Shown here piece after piece: positions 18,413 to 29,200 of a stretch of DNA of 54,015 nucleotides (position 1 is the first letter of the stretch; every line of letters begins with the position of its first letter). The position numbers and the translations under genes were made by a program. Origin of the DNA: Candidatus Contendibacter sp. (GTDB taxonomy: Bacteria > Pseudomonadota > Gammaproteobacteria > Competibacterales > Competibacteraceae); NCBI GenBank assembly GCA_029624765.1, contig JARSSO010000048.1:1-54015 (forward strand), in the 5' to 3' direction. The notes beneath the pieces were generated by a model. That model had not been told where the DNA came from and searched no databases. It worked only from the letters and a program-made list of their open reading frames with translations.

Positions 18413-21400
18413 TCACGACCGCGTCGCCGCCCGTTCCATGAAGCGCGCCACCTCCGCGTGCAGCCAACCCTTTCCCTCGCCGCCGAGAAACGCCGCCGGG
18501 CCTGTCAAGGTTACGATGCCTTGGATTTCATCCGCCCGAAGATCGAAACGAAAATCCAGCTTTACCGGCTCATCCACGGTCCCTTCCTGACCCAGTGGAT
18601 ACAACGCCACCCGCACATCCAGCGCGGCGGTGGCTGCTTCCAGGTCCGCCGCCGCCTCGGCTCGTTCGTAACCCGCCGCCCGACACCGCTCGATTAAGGC
18701 AAAAACCAGTTCACGAGTCACGAACGCCCGGAGGGATTCCAGCACTTCGCCCAGCCGCGCCTCGGCTTGGCGCAAACGTTGCGGATAGGGCCGTTCGTGC
18801 TCGCTTTCCAGCCCGATCACCGCTCGAAGTTCGGCGAATGTCGACGGGAGCGCGCCCGAATGAAAACCGGGCCGCAGCAGGGTATATAGCGTTTCCCCGT
18901 GGGGTCCAAACCGCGCCGGTTGCGCGCGGTCGGAGTGGTTGGCGCGATACAGCTTCCAGTTTTCGTTCAGTTCCCAGGCTAGAAATCCGAACAGACCGGG
19001 CGATAGCAACACGGTCGCGGTGGCCAGCGGCAAGCCGACGAATCGTGGCAAAACTGGATCCAACAGCGCCAGCAGGGTAGTCGTCAACGCGGGAAAAAAC
19101 GGCAGCATCAGCTTGTCGGCCACCATGACGACCGGGAAATGCTTGACCGGATTGATCTGGGGCTCGACCAGAACCGCCGCGTAGAAATGGATCAGGTAGC
19201 TGAACGCGCGCCACACCGGGCCGACGATGGCCTTGATCGCCATGACGCCCAACCCCTCGTCGCGGTGATGGCTGACTGCCTCATCCACCCGATGCAGAGT
19301 TTGCTCAACGCCACGCATCAACCCGTCAAACAGATCGACCACCCAGCGAAACAGACCCACAAGCAGAGCATGACGCACCCGCCGCCAGAAGGCGATGAAT
19401 CTGGTGATGGCACCGTCCAGCAATCGGCGTCCAGATTGGCTGTTGCGCAGAAGACTGCCCAGGATGAAGCCAAGCACGAGCAGGAAGGTGGGCAGTCCGC
19501 CGGTATCGAGACCGAGTTCTTTTGCGACGCTGATCGAGAGTAGCGCAAACACCAAGCCGATTAACAACGGTTCCAGCACATAACGGGAAACTCGTCGAAC
19601 CAGCGGATAACGAAACCAGCGGGTCGCCCGTCTCCAGTGCGTCCATCGCCCCACTCGGCGATACAGGAAGTCGGCGAACAACCAGCGGCAGCTTCGGCCA
19701 AGGGCGGCTACCGCCTTCCGTCCCCGCTCGGTATGCATCAGGACGTTCAATCCGGCCCCGACCGCCAGCACCGCCCCCGGATTGACCAGCCGTACCGAAT
19801 CCCGCCCCGCCAGGCTCAGCAGAAATCCCAACGATTCCAACCCGATGAAGGCAATGCCGAAGGGAAATAGCAGAAAGCGGGTGATCCATCGGCCGGCGAA
19901 CGTGCCAAACAGCGGGGCGCTCAACTGTTGCAAACCTTTCAGGTAAAACTCGCCAGGTTGATAAACTCCCGGTAACGCGGTGCTGGCCTGGCGGTCGAAA
20001 CGCGCCAGCCGATCTCCCCGCAACGATCCACCCCAGTCCAGGTCCGGCAAGCGCCATTCGTTACGGGCCACGGCATCCCGCAAGTCGGTGAAGCGTAGAT
20101 GCCAGCGGTGGAGGATGGTTTGGAATAGCTCCTCCTGAAGTACATTCCGCGCGACTCGCCCGCGAGGGTCGCCGGGCAGAAAGCCAGCGGCGTCGAGCAA
20201 GCCACCCAGGCGCGGTTGCAACTGCTGGCGGAACCGCTGGCCGATCAGATCGCCCAAGGTCCGCAGGGGCGCGCTGAAATACGCGGTCTCGGCCCCGGAC
20301 CATGGTAACCGGTCAAGACGGATTTTCGCGGCGTTCAGCGCACGCAAGGCCTTGAGCGGACCCTGGAACGGCAACCCCAGCCGCAACGGTCGCCGGCCGC
20401 CATGCCATAACCAGGCGACTGGTTGCAAGCGGTAATACTCGGTCCGCCCTTCCAGCAGTATGCGCTCCAGATCGTGCAACAACCGGGAATATGGACTGGA
20501 GAATCGCGCGGTGGCTGGCTCATCCAACAAACGCTCAACCAAGTGTTCCAGCACTTGGGTGGAGCGGGAATCCAGCTTCCAGGTTGCGGCGAGGCTGTGG
20601 GCCAGTGCTTCGACGATTTCGTGCTGGCGCTCTCCCAACGCGCGCTTGACGGCATCTTCCCCCTCCCAACCCTCGTCCACCGAGGAGGAGAGGGTCATAT
20701 CCCGATATTGATGAGCGGCCATGCGCAGATGTCGGAGCGCGGCGCCATAGCGTCCGGCCATCTCGGCCTTGAAAGCGGCCTGAACTTCGTGGCCGAAAAG
20801 ACCCAGGCGGACTGTGCGAACCCATGCCGGTGGCGCGCGGTCTCCACGGGGAAACCCGCGATCCAGCAGCGTCGCCAGCCGTTCCGCGACCGGCGTCAAG
20901 CGTCCGGTCAAATCGCGCCGGATCGAGGCAAGCCAACCTGGTTTCCGGGTCAGGGCAACCGCTTGACCCAACATTTCCTGGCAGCGCGCCTTGATCCACG
21001 CCGTCCCCTGGTCATTTTTCACCGCCCGGTTCGGACTGGTCCCGGTTCGGACCTGCCCACCGAAAACTGGAATCGGTTTCGCCAACAGGGGAAGGACCGT
21101 GTTCGCGCCATCGACCAAGTCGGGATCGTTTCGACCGAACGGCAAGCCAAGCGGCAATTCTGGCTCGTAATCGGGCATGCCGCGAAAGCCGGATGGGCGA
21201 CTGCGGGTGAGGAGCTGCGGCCAGCGTTGACCGTGCCGGGGCGGTGGCAGGTCCAACCCCCCGTCCTTCAGCCAGCGATCCAGCCCGCGCCAGTCCCGGA
21301 TGGCGGGAAAAAAGTAGGCGCGCGCGCCAGGGGCAAAATAGCGGAGATAGGTGACGAAGCCGACAAACTGGCGGCACAATGTTTCGTCGTCCAAACCCAA

Positions 21401-21934
21401 CACCACCCGCCGGTCCTGTTCGAGCAGTGTCCGCGCCTCGCGCAATGCTCGTTCGCCAATCACGCCGACCAATCCTCGGGCGCCAAACGAATCGTGATCC
21501 TGATTATCGTGGCGAGCCATCCGCCAGGTCCGCGCCACCTCGGCTTCGAACCGGCGTCCCCAGTATCCCCGGAGCCAGCGTTCGGGGGGATCGGCGGCCA
21601 ATTCCTGGGCCGACGGCATGGGTAAAAGAATCACCCAATCGGGCAGGTTGAGCCCCTCGATGATCGCCAGGGCATCGGGATTCTCGTCCTCCAGACCGTT
21701 CAACAGAACCGTGCGCGGCATCAGATAGTAGCGGAGCGCCGAAATGGCCAGATTCCGCGAGTCGCCGCCCACGTGACGGCGGATCAGACGTTCCAGCGCG
21801 CGGGGATGAAACAGAAACACACCCTCCGCTGGCCGGAGCACGCGCCGTCGAAAGTTCTTCATCGTCAGTCTGGAAGCGATGCGTCGATCCATGTCCCAAT
21901 AGATATCGGCTATAGGTTTTTTTATTCCATTCAA
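18413..21934 (-). CDS. Very large uncharacterised membrane protein
   Basis: Up to 1173 residues with no domain I can name. The first ~600 residues are soluble-looking and rich in Arg/Leu/Trp. Then come four hydrophobic regions: RWITRFLLFPFGIAFIGLES, VLEPLLIGLVFALLSISVA with TFLLVLGFILGSLL, ALLVGLFRWVVDLF, and a C-terminal block with VEPQINPVKHFPVVMVADKL followed by LSPGLFGFLAWELNENWKLY. The last ~190 residues are soluble again. Conserved-looking VEPQINP..HFPVV and FxxWELxENWxLY signatures suggest a real, widespread family of unknown role. The frame opens at a TTG (21934); ATG at 21892 or 21862 are alternatives, none with a good ribosome site. It converges with the aminotransferase (35-base gap) and diverges from katA. 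A degenerate GC-rich repeat appears translated near residues 411-427. Confidence 0.75.
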   Translation of the reverse strand: MNGIKKPIADIYWDMDRRIASRLTMKNFRRRVLRPAEGVFLFHPRALERLIRRHVGGDSRNLAISALRYYLMPRTVLLNGLEDENPDALAIIEGLNLPDWVILLPMPSAQELAADPPERWLRGYWGRRFEAEVARTWRMARHDNQDHDSFGARGLVGVIGERALREARTLLEQDRRVVLGLDDETLCRQFVGFVTYLRYFAPGARAYFFPAIRDWRGLDRWLKDGGLDLPPPRHGQRWPQLLTRSRPSGFRGMPDYEPELPLGLPFGRNDPDLVDGANTVLPLLAKPIPVFGGQVRTGTSPNRAVKNDQGTAWIKARCQEMLGQAVALTRKPGWLASIRRDLTGRLTPVAERLATLLDRGFPRGDRAPPAWVRTVRLGLFGHEVQAAFKAEMAGRYGAALRHLRMAAHQYRDMTLSSSVDEGWEGEDAVKRALGERQHEIVEALAHSLAATWKLDSRSTQVLEHLVERLLDEPATARFSSPYSRLLHDLERILLEGRTEYYRLQPVAWLWHGGRRPLRLGLPFQGPLKALRALNAAKIRLDRLPWSGAETAYFSAPLRTLGDLIGQRFRQQLQPRLGGLLDAAGFLPGDPRGRVARNVLQEELFQTILHRWHLRFTDLRDAVARNEWRLPDLDWGGSLRGDRLARFDRQASTALPGVYQPGEFYLKGLQQLSAPLFGTFAGRWITRFLLFPFGIAFIGLESLGFLLSLAGRDSVRLVNPGAVLAVGAGLNVLMHTERGRKAVAALGRSCRWLFADFLYRRVGRWTHWRRATRWFRYPLVRRVSRYVLEPLLIGLVFALLSISVAKELGLDTGGLPTFLLVLGFILGSLLRNSQSGRRLLDGAITRFIAFWRRVRHALLVGLFRWVVDLFDGLMRGVEQTLHRVDEAVSHHRDEGLGVMAIKAIVGPVWRAFSYLIHFYAAVLVEPQINPVKHFPVVMVADKLMLPFFPALTTTLLALLDPVLPRFVGLPLATATVLLSPGLFGFLAWELNENWKLYRANHSDRAQPARFGPHGETLYTLLRPGFHSGALPSTFAELRAVIGLESEHERPYPQRLRQAEARLGEVLESLRAFVTRELVFALIERCRAAGYERAEAAADLEAATAALDVRVALYPLGQEGTVDEPVKLDFRFDLRADEIQGIVTLTGPAAFLGGEGKGWLHAEVARFMERAATRS

Positions 21935-22045
21935 TTAGTAATGAACCCTGCTTTACAGGATACTGTGAAGCCATCGCCGCCGCCCCGTTGCCGGCGATAT
22001 CGCTTGCCGTAACGCACCGATCCGCAACCGAGCCAGGAGTGCAAC

Positions 22046-23503
22046 ATGACTGACCAAAAGAAATTGACCACCAGCGCCGGCTGTCCCGTCGCCCACAACC
22101 AGAACGTGATGACCGCCGGACCGCGCGGCCCGCAACTGTTGCAGGATGTCTGGTTCCTGGAAAAACTCGCCCATTTCGACCGCGAGGTCATCCCCGAACG
22201 GCGGATGCACGCCAAGGGTTCTGGCGCCTACGGCACCTTTACGGTGACCAACGACATCACCCGGTACACGCGGGCGAAAATCTTTTCCCAGGTCGGCAAG
22301 AAAACCGAGCTGTTCGCCCGCTTCACCACCGTGGCCGGCGAGCGCGGCGCGGCCGACGCCGAGCGCGACATTCGCGGTTTCGCGGTGAAGTTTTATACCG
22401 AGGAAGGCAACTGGGACATGGTCGGCAACAATACGCCGGTCTTCTTCCTGCGCGATCCGCTCAAGTTCCCCGACCTCAACCACGCCGTCAAGCGCGATCC
22501 GCGCACCAACCTGCGTAGCGCCAAGAACAACTGGGATTTCTGGACCTCGCTGCCCGAAGCGCTGCACCAGATCACCATCGTCATGTCGGATCGCGGCATT
22601 CCGGCGACCTACCGCCACATGCACGGCTTCGGTAGCCACACCTTCAGCTTCATCAACGCCAGGAAGGAACGCTACTGGGTCAAGTTCCATTTCAAATCGC
22701 ACCAGGGCATCAAGAACCTGACCGATGCGGAAGCCGAGGCGATCATCGGCAAGGATCGCGAGAGCCACCAGCGCGACCTGTACGAAAGCATCGAACGGGG
22801 CGATTTCCCGAAATGGACGCTCAAGGTGCAGATCATGCCGGAAGCCGACGCCTCCAAAGTGCCCTACAACCCCTTCGATCTGACCAAGATCTGGCCCCAC
22901 CAGGATTATCCGCTGATCGAAGTCGGCGTGATGGAGTTGAACCGCAACCCGGAAAACTTTTTCGCGGAAGTGGAACAGTCGGCCTTCAATCCCGCCAACG
23001 TGGTGCCCGGCATCGGTTTCTCGCCGGACAAGATGTTGCAGGGACGGCTGTTCTCCTACGGCGACGCCCAGCGCTACCGGCTCGGCGTGAACCATCATCT
23101 CATTCCGGTCAACGCGCCGCGCTGCCCGGTTCACAGCTACCATCGCGACGGCCTGATGCGGGTCGATGGCAACCACGGCGGCACGCTGGGTTACGAGCCG
23201 AACGACCAGGGCGAATGGGCCGAGCAACCGGATTTCGCCGAGCCGCCATTGAGTTTGGAAGGCGCGGCCGACCACTGGAACCATCGAGAGGACACGGATT
23301 ACTACTCGCAGCCGGGCGCGCTGTTCCGCCTGATGACGCCGGCCCAGCAGCAGGTACTGTTCGAGAACACCGCGCGTTCCATTGGCGAAGCGCCACGTGA
23401 CATTCAGATCCGCCATATCGGCCACTGCCTGAAGGCCGATTCGGCTTATGGCAAGGGTATTGCCGATTTGCTCGGCATCGCCTTGGGCGAGGTTCCCGCC
23501 TAA
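22046..23503 (+). CDS. katA: Monofunctional heme catalase, small-subunit clade 3
   Basis: A 485-residue catalase decomposing hydrogen peroxide. Seen are the distal histidine region [15 protein letters not shown], the distal asparagine region [27 protein letters not shown], and the proximal heme tyrosine motif [18 protein letters not shown]. Length and the N-terminal [13 protein letters not shown] fit clade 3 small-subunit enzymes, which usually bind NADPH. An AGGAG site precedes the ATG at 22046. It stands alone, divergent from the giant membrane protein gene. Peroxide-responsive control (OxyR) would be usual for the family but no site was identified. Confidence 0.96.
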   Translation: MTDQKKLTTSAGCPVAHNQNVMTAGPRGPQLLQDVWFLEKLAHFDREVIPERRMHAKGSGAYGTFTVTNDITRYTRAKIFSQVGKKTELFARFTTVAGERGAADAERDIRGFAVKFYTEEGNWDMVGNNTPVFFLRDPLKFPDLNHAVKRDPRTNLRSAKNNWDFWTSLPEALHQITIVMSDRGIPATYRHMHGFGSHTFSFINARKERYWVKFHFKSHQGIKNLTDAEAEAIIGKDRESHQRDLYESIERGDFPKWTLKVQIMPEADASKVPYNPFDLTKIWPHQDYPLIEVGVMELNRNPENFFAEVEQSAFNPANVVPGIGFSPDKMLQGRLFSYGDAQRYRLGVNHHLIPVNAPRCPVHSYHRDGLMRVDGNHGGTLGYEPNDQGEWAEQPDFAEPPLSLEGAADHWNHREDTDYYSQPGALFRLMTPAQQQVLFENTARSIGEAPRDIQIRHIGHCLKADSAYGKGIADLLGIALGEVPA

Positions 23504-23642
23504 GCGACGCCCCCTAACCAGCGGCGACGGCCCGATAGCGCCGTTCGCCGCATCACCGGGATAACGCATCAAATTCATGTCGACGGAACAGTAGTACTAT
23601 TGGCGGCCTTGATTCAAAACGCACACGGGAGCTTGAAGCGGG

Positions 23643-25028
23643 ATGAAGGCGGCCGATTTTTTGATACGCAGCGGGATGACCATGGCCGAACGCCAGGCGG
23701 CATTCTGGCTGGCCGGTGTTTTTTCGCTGCGCATGCTGGGTTTGTTCATGGTCCTGCCGGTGTTCGCCCTTTACGCCGAACACCTGCGCGGCAACACCCC
23801 GGCGCTGGCTGGCTTGGCCATCGGCATCTACGGCCTCAGCCAGGCGCTGTTTCAGCTTCCCTTCGGCTTCCTGTCGGACCATTATGGCCGCAAGCGATTG
23901 ATTTATATTGGCCTATTTATTTTCGCCGTAGGCAGTGTCGTTGCGGCGCTGGCCGATTCGATTTACGGCGCGATCTTGGGCCGGGCCTTGCAGGGGGGTG
24001 GCGCGGTGTCCGCGGTGGTGATGGCGCTGGCCGCCGATCTGACCCGCGAGGAGCATCGGATCAAGGTCATGGCGGTGATCGGTGTGACCATCGGGGCTTC
24101 GTTCGCGGTTTCGATGATGTTGGGGCCGGTACTGAACGGCTGGATCGGCGTGCCAGGCATCTTCTGGTTGACGGGGGCGCTGGCCCTGCTCGGCATCGCC
24201 GTGGTGCGGTTCCGGGTGCCCGATCCCATGGAGAGCCGGATTCACCGCGACGCCGAGCCGGTCGCCTCGCAGTTCGGCCGGGTGCTGTTCGACGGGCAGT
24301 TGCTACGGCTGAATTTTGGCATTTTCACCCTGCACCTGCTGCTCACCGCCACCTTCGTCGCCGTGCCGCTGGCCTTGCGCGACGCCGGCCTGCCGAGCGA
24401 CCGGCATTGGGAGGTTTATCTGCCGGCGCTGGTGTTCTCGATGGTGGCGATGATCCCGTTCGTCGTGCTCGCCGAGAAACACCGCCGGCTGAAACCGGTG
24501 TTCCTGGGAGCGATTGCGACGCTGGTTCTGACCGAGTTCGGCCTGCTGGCCCTGCACGATACCACCCTGGAAGCCGCCGCGCTGCTGGTGGTTTTTTTTA
24601 CGGCGTTCAACCTTCTGGAAGCCACTTTGCCCTCGCTGATCGCCAAGATGGCCCCACCCGACGCCAAGGGCACGGCGATGGGCGTGTACTCCAGCAGTCA
24701 GTTCCTGGGCGCTTTCGTTGGCGGCGCGCTGGGTGGTTGGCTGCGCGGGCTGTTTGGATTGAAGGGCGCGCTCGCCTTCGCGACCCTGGCGGCCCTCATC
24801 TGGCTGCTGGTGGCCTGGACCATGAAGAACCCTCGCTACCTGAGCAGCTATCTGTTGAATGTGGGTGAACTTGACGAGGTAGATGCCCAGTTGCTGGCCC
24901 GGCAACTGACCCAGGTGCCTGGAGTGGCCGAAGCGGTCGTGGTCGCCGCCGAGGGCGTGGCCTATCTCAAGGTGGACCGGAACGCGCTGGACGAGGCGGC
25001 GCTGCGGGCGTGCGCGGCGGTGGCCTGA
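23643..25028 (+). CDS. yajR: YajR-like MFS exporter with C-terminal YAM domain
   Basis: A 461-residue major facilitator superfamily transporter with 12 predicted helices. The segment FSLRMLGLFMVLPVFALYAE is typical of YajR. Motif A between helices 2 and 3 is GFLSDHYGRKRLIYIG. After the last helix, about 65 residues (LLNVGELDEVDAQLLARQL, then VPGVAEAVVVAAEGVAYLKV) form a ferredoxin-like YAM domain as in E. coli YajR, a proton-driven exporter of unknown substrate. Alternative starts at 23676 or 23682 would remove the first 11-13 residues and align better with E. coli YajR. Confidence 0.88.
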   Translation: MKAADFLIRSGMTMAERQAAFWLAGVFSLRMLGLFMVLPVFALYAEHLRGNTPALAGLAIGIYGLSQALFQLPFGFLSDHYGRKRLIYIGLFIFAVGSVVAALADSIYGAILGRALQGGGAVSAVVMALAADLTREEHRIKVMAVIGVTIGASFAVSMMLGPVLNGWIGVPGIFWLTGALALLGIAVVRFRVPDPMESRIHRDAEPVASQFGRVLFDGQLLRLNFGIFTLHLLLTATFVAVPLALRDAGLPSDRHWEVYLPALVFSMVAMIPFVVLAEKHRRLKPVFLGAIATLVLTEFGLLALHDTTLEAAALLVVFFTAFNLLEATLPSLIAKMAPPDAKGTAMGVYSSSQFLGAFVGGALGGWLRGLFGLKGALAFATLAALIWLLVAWTMKNPRYLSSYLLNVGELDEVDAQLLARQLTQVPGVAEAVVVAAEGVAYLKVDRNALDEAALRACAAVA

Positions 25029-25042
25029 GCGGCAAGCAGGGT

Positions 25043-25059
25043 GCTAACCAGCGGTTAGC
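25043..25059. terminator. Hairpin between convergent genes, possible weak terminator
   Basis: GCTAACC-AGC-GGTTAGC forms a perfect 7-bp stem with a 3-base loop between the yajR-like stop and the end of the convergent coiled-coil gene, whose TAA lies in the stem. No U-run follows on either strand, so factor-independent termination is doubtful. Confidence 0.35.
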
Positions 25060-25867
25060 CCCATTCGAAGCTTTGCACCACCACGATCCCTTCCCGCCGC
25101 GCTTGTTCCAGCAGCTCTGGATGGGCAAAATGGGTCACCAGCAGGGGCACGAGCGGCGAAGTTTCCACCGCCCGCGCCGCGTCCAGCTTGCGCTGAAGCT
25201 GGCTCAGCTTGCCGCGATCATCCAGGCGCATCACGCTCTCGCCGACGATCACCACGTTTTCGCCACCGCGCCGTCCCCGGGCGAAGAAGTTGATTTCCTC
25301 GCCGTTGATCCAGGTTCGCACCAGGCGTTCGCTGACTTCCAGTTGATGCTGGGTCTTCAGGAACGCCGGCAGCATCCGGTAGGCTTCGTTCTCCAGGGCG
25401 TAGGCCATGGTGCGCGCCAGTCCGCCCACCTGGCTTCGGGTATTGTCGTGAGCGCGGCTCAGGCTGGCGATTTCCCGGGTAGTTTCCCGCTGCGCCTCGG
25501 CCAGTTCTTCAACCCGTTGCTCGGTCCGCTTTTGCGCCTCGGCCAGTTCCTCCATCCGAACCGCCAGGGTATCCACCCGTTGCTCGGTCCGCTTTTGCGC
25601 CTCGGCCAGTTCTTCGACCCGCTGCTCGGTCCGCTTCTGCGCCTCGGCCAGTTCCTCCATCCGAACCGCCAGGGTATCCACCCGCTGCTCGGTCCGCTTC
25701 TGCGCCTCGGCCAGTTCACGGACGATATCCCTGAGTTGATTGAAGTCGGTTTTCGTGACCGCGGCTTCCCGCTGCTGCTCGATTTCCTCAAGCAGCAGCC
25801 ACAATACTTCCTTGAGGTCTGGCGGGACGCTATCCATCTTGCGTAACAGGGCGACACTGAAAGGCAT
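25055..25867 (-). CDS. Coiled-coil protein with degenerate PD-(D/E)XK-like C-terminus (DUF3782-like)
   Basis: A 270-residue protein in two parts. Residues about 27-150 are a long, nearly uninterrupted coiled coil built from repeats of [13 protein letters not shown] with or without DTLAVRME. Residues about 155-270 resemble the restriction-endonuclease-like domain of DUF3782-type proteins ([14 protein letters not shown]...). In relatives the catalytic core usually reads like E-I-D...G-E-x-K. Here the matching places read GEEINFF and [10 protein letters not shown], so the aspartate appears as N and the lysine as V. If that alignment is right the nuclease site is dead. AGGAA precedes the ATG. It converges with the yajR-like gene. 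Confidence 0.75.
   Translation of the reverse strand: MPFSVALLRKMDSVPPDLKEVLWLLLEEIEQQREAAVTKTDFNQLRDIVRELAEAQKRTEQRVDTLAVRMEELAEAQKRTEQRVEELAEAQKRTEQRVDTLAVRMEELAEAQKRTEQRVEELAEAQRETTREIASLSRAHDNTRSQVGGLARTMAYALENEAYRMLPAFLKTQHQLEVSERLVRTWINGEEINFFARGRRGGENVVIVGESVMRLDDRGKLSQLQRKLDAARAVETSPLVPLLVTHFAHPELLEQARREGIVVVQSFEWG
25508..25717 (-). repeat. Higher-order coding repeat, 2 x 105 bp
   Basis: Within the coiled-coil gene, codons 51-120 consist of two near-identical 35-codon units. Each unit comprises a 21-codon block ([21 protein letters not shown]) followed by a 14-codon block ([14 protein letters not shown]). DNA identity between copies is very high, differing at a few third positions. 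Because both block sizes are multiples of 7, copy-number change would preserve the heptad register. Confidence 0.85.
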
Positions 25868-26229
25868 GGTGTGGTTTCCTGAACTTTTGATACATCAAAG
25901 TGATATCCGCTTAGCCCGGTCTGGTTCATTGTGCCAGAAACCGTTTGGCCGATTCAGGGCCATCGCCCTATACCAGGACAAGATATTGATTTAAATGTTC
26001 AATATATTGATATTTAATGTATTTTATTTACAGCCGCTTGATAAATACCCAGCGAAACACTTTAGGGCGATTGCCCTGCCTTCGACCGACCGCGTTAGCC
26101 CCGCTGAAAAATATTATGATGCTATACTTGGCTTGTGTTGAAGGGGGGGATGACGCGATTCCACCGAGCCGCGCCTTCCAAACAGGGCCAGTGTACCTGT
26201 GCTGTCATGCCTAAGCGTGGGGCTTCCTT
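25868..26229. other. AT-rich divergent intergenic region
   Basis: About 360 bases between the coiled-coil gene (reading left) and the PASTA protein gene (reading right). No gene seen. The middle (25980-26060) is very AT-rich and contains a perfect 12-bp palindrome TCAATATATTGA at 25999-26010. Overlapping direct copies of ATATTGAT are at 25983 and 26004. This is a plausible place for promoters and an operator for either gene, but no confident promoter could be assigned. Confidence 0.4.
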
Positions 26230-29200
26230 ATGAAATCAAGAAACAGGCTTTTTTCCACGTCTTTTCTCGCATCTTTTCTATTGATCTTCATCGGATTTGT
26301 TCTGTCGGCTTACCCACAAATCAGTTCGGCGGCGAATGTCAACGTCCCAAATGTGGTTGGGCAGACTGAGGCCAATGCTACAAGTACAATCACGGGAACG
26401 TGTGATCCCGGCGACCCGCTTGCAGATCCTCCAGTTCCGTCAGTGTGCTTGAAAGTCACTGTCACCTATGCCTACAGCGCCACGGTTCCCGCCGGCACCG
26501 TCATCAGCCAGAGCCCGGCAGGCGGTGCGTCCGTCCCCTCCAGCACCACTGTCAATATCGTCGTATCCAATCGACTGACGGTTCCTGATGTGGTCGGTCA
26601 ACCTCAGAACACTGCCTCGCTCAACATCACAAATACCTGTGTGCCCGGTAACAATACCCAGTGTTTGAAAGTTGGAACCGTCACTCAGGAGGCCAGCGCC
26701 ACCGTTCCCAAGGGCAACGTTATCCGTCAGGATCCGGCTGCCGGTTTTCTAACTCCCGCGGGTTCCGCTGTTAACTTGGTTGTTTCCTCGGGCCCGCCCC
26801 TCCTGACCGTTCCGAACGTGGTCGGCAAAACGCAATTCGACGCCGAGACCGCGATCAAAACCACCTGCGTGGCCGGCACTACCCAGTGCCTGGTAGTCGG
26901 CACCATCACTTTCCAAACCAGCGAAACCGTCGCCGCTGGCAGCGTCATCAGCCAGGACCCTCCCGCCGGCTTCCAGGCTGGCGTCGGCACCGCCGTCAAT
27001 CTCGTCGTCTCCTCGGGGCGTTCGCCCATCGCGGTTCCCAACGTCGTCGGCCTGACCCTGGCGGCCGCCAGTTCCGCGATCGAAGGCACGTGCAGCGCTG
27101 ACTCATCCGGCTGCCTCAAGGTCGGCGCCGTCACCCTGGCCGCCAGCGATACCGTCCCCGCCGGCAACGTCATCAGCCAAAATCCGGGTGGCGGTACTCT
27201 GGTCGCGCCTGGAACCTCCGTCAACCTGGTCATCTCCTCGGGTAAGGAAGCGCCGATCAATCCGCCATTCCCACCGGGCGCCATCGAGGTTCCAAACGTG
27301 GTTGGGCTGACCCAGACCGCCGCCGCCAATACCATTCGCAGCGTGGGCTTGAGCCTCGGCGCGGTCCTCAAGCAGTACAGCGACACCGTCCCCGCCGGCA
27401 TCGTCCTGGCCCAAAGTCCGGCGGCCGGCGCCAAGGTGGCCGTGGGCACTCCGGTCACCGTGACCGTCTCACTCGGTCCCGCCGGGGTGGTCAAGGTTCC
27501 GGACGTAAGGGGTTTGCCCGAGGAGGTGGCGAAATCCGTCCTGCAAGACGCCGGTCTTACCGTCGGCAGCACCTTGAGGCAGCCGGATCCGACCATGCCG
27601 GCCGGTAGCGCCATCGGCACCGATCCTGTGGCCGGCACGCAGGTCAAGCTCGGCAGCGCCGTCACCCTGATCGTTTCCGAAGGTTTCTCCCAGCCTCAGG
27701 AAGTCGCCGTGCCCGGCGAGGTGATCGGCATGACGGTCGAGAACGCCAGGGAAGCGCTGTTCGCGGTCGGCTTGTTCCGCGTCGGCGCCATCACCGTGCA
27801 ACCCCACGACACGATTCCCGCCGGTCGGGTCTCCGGCCTGAGCCCCACCGCCGGCACGCTGGTCGCCTACGGCACCACCATCAATTTGTTCGTATCCTCG
27901 GGCACGCAACCGCCGGTCGCGACGCCCAACGTGGTCGGGCAGACCCTGGCCAATGCCACCGCCATCCTCCAGGCCGCCGGCCTGCAACTGGGTTTCGTGT
28001 CTCGCCAGACCAACAACATGGTCGAGGCCGGTCGCGTGATCAGTCAAAACCCGCTGATGACCGCCCTCGTTCCGGTGGGCTGGAAGATCAACCTGGTGGT
28101 GTCGCTCGGCCCCGTTCCCCAGGACCCGGGCGCCCGGCCGACCACGCAAGTTCCGGACGTTGCCGGGTTGTCGCTGGCCGCCGCCACCGCCAAGCTGATC
28201 GATGCCGGCTTGCAGGTAGGTCTGGTCGCCAACCAGCGCAGCCAGGATGTGCCCGTCGGTCAGGTGATCCGGCAAAATCCGCCGCCGGATGTCACGTTGC
28301 CCGTCAGCAGCAAGGTCAACCTGATCATTTCCTTCGGGCCGTATGCCTACGGCCTGTTCAGCGGGCCGGCCTACATCACCAACTATGTCGGCGACACCGT
28401 GTCGATCATCAACCCCGACATCAACCAGGTCGTTGACAATATCCCGGCGGGCATCAACAACGCCGGTCCCAGTGGCATCGCGGTCAGCCCGGACGGCACC
28501 CGCCTCTATGTCGCCAATCGCGCCAGGTTCGGCAAGGCGAACGGCACGCTGACGGTGATCGACCTGACCGAGCGCAAGGTGATCGCCGTCATCCCGGTCG
28601 GCGCCGCGCCGCTGGGCGTCGCCATCAATCCCACGGGCGAACGGGTGTTCGTGGCCAACGAGGGCAGCTTCAGTCTGTCGGTCATCGATACCACCACCAA
28701 CCAGCCGTTCATCGACATGAACGTCCCCAACCTGTCGAATCTGAACGTGTCGACGAACCCGTACCCGCGTGGCGTGGCGGCGCATCCCAACCCGTTGCAG
28801 CCGCTGGTGTACGTTACCAACCGCACGGTCAACTCGTTCTCGGACGACGCGGCCAATCCCTACGTCGATCAATGCGACGCCCTGGTGGCGCGGCCGCCGA
28901 TCAACGTCAATCCCGATCAGTGCGTCGGCTCGCTGTCGATCTTCGACGTGGAGCTGAAGACGCAGGTCGGCTCGGTCGCGGTCGGCTGGGCGCCGGAAGG
29001 CGTGGCGGTCCATCCCAGCGGCGCGCTGGTGTACGTCGCCAATTCCGGCGACCGGACCGTTTCGGTCATGGAGACCGTCTACAACCGGGTGGTCGGCGTC
29101 ATCGCCCTGGATGAGTTTGGCGGCGCCCCACAACCGCTGGTGCCGCGCGGGGTCGCGGTCAGCCCGGATGGCTACCGGGTGTATGTCACCGATGGCGCCG

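Noticed and set aside
19139..21625. Long plus-strand open frames opposite the giant membrane protein gene
   Set aside because: They are complements of a high-GC coding strand, lack protein-like composition and have no ribosome sites; the minus-strand frame has membrane helices and conserved-looking motifs.
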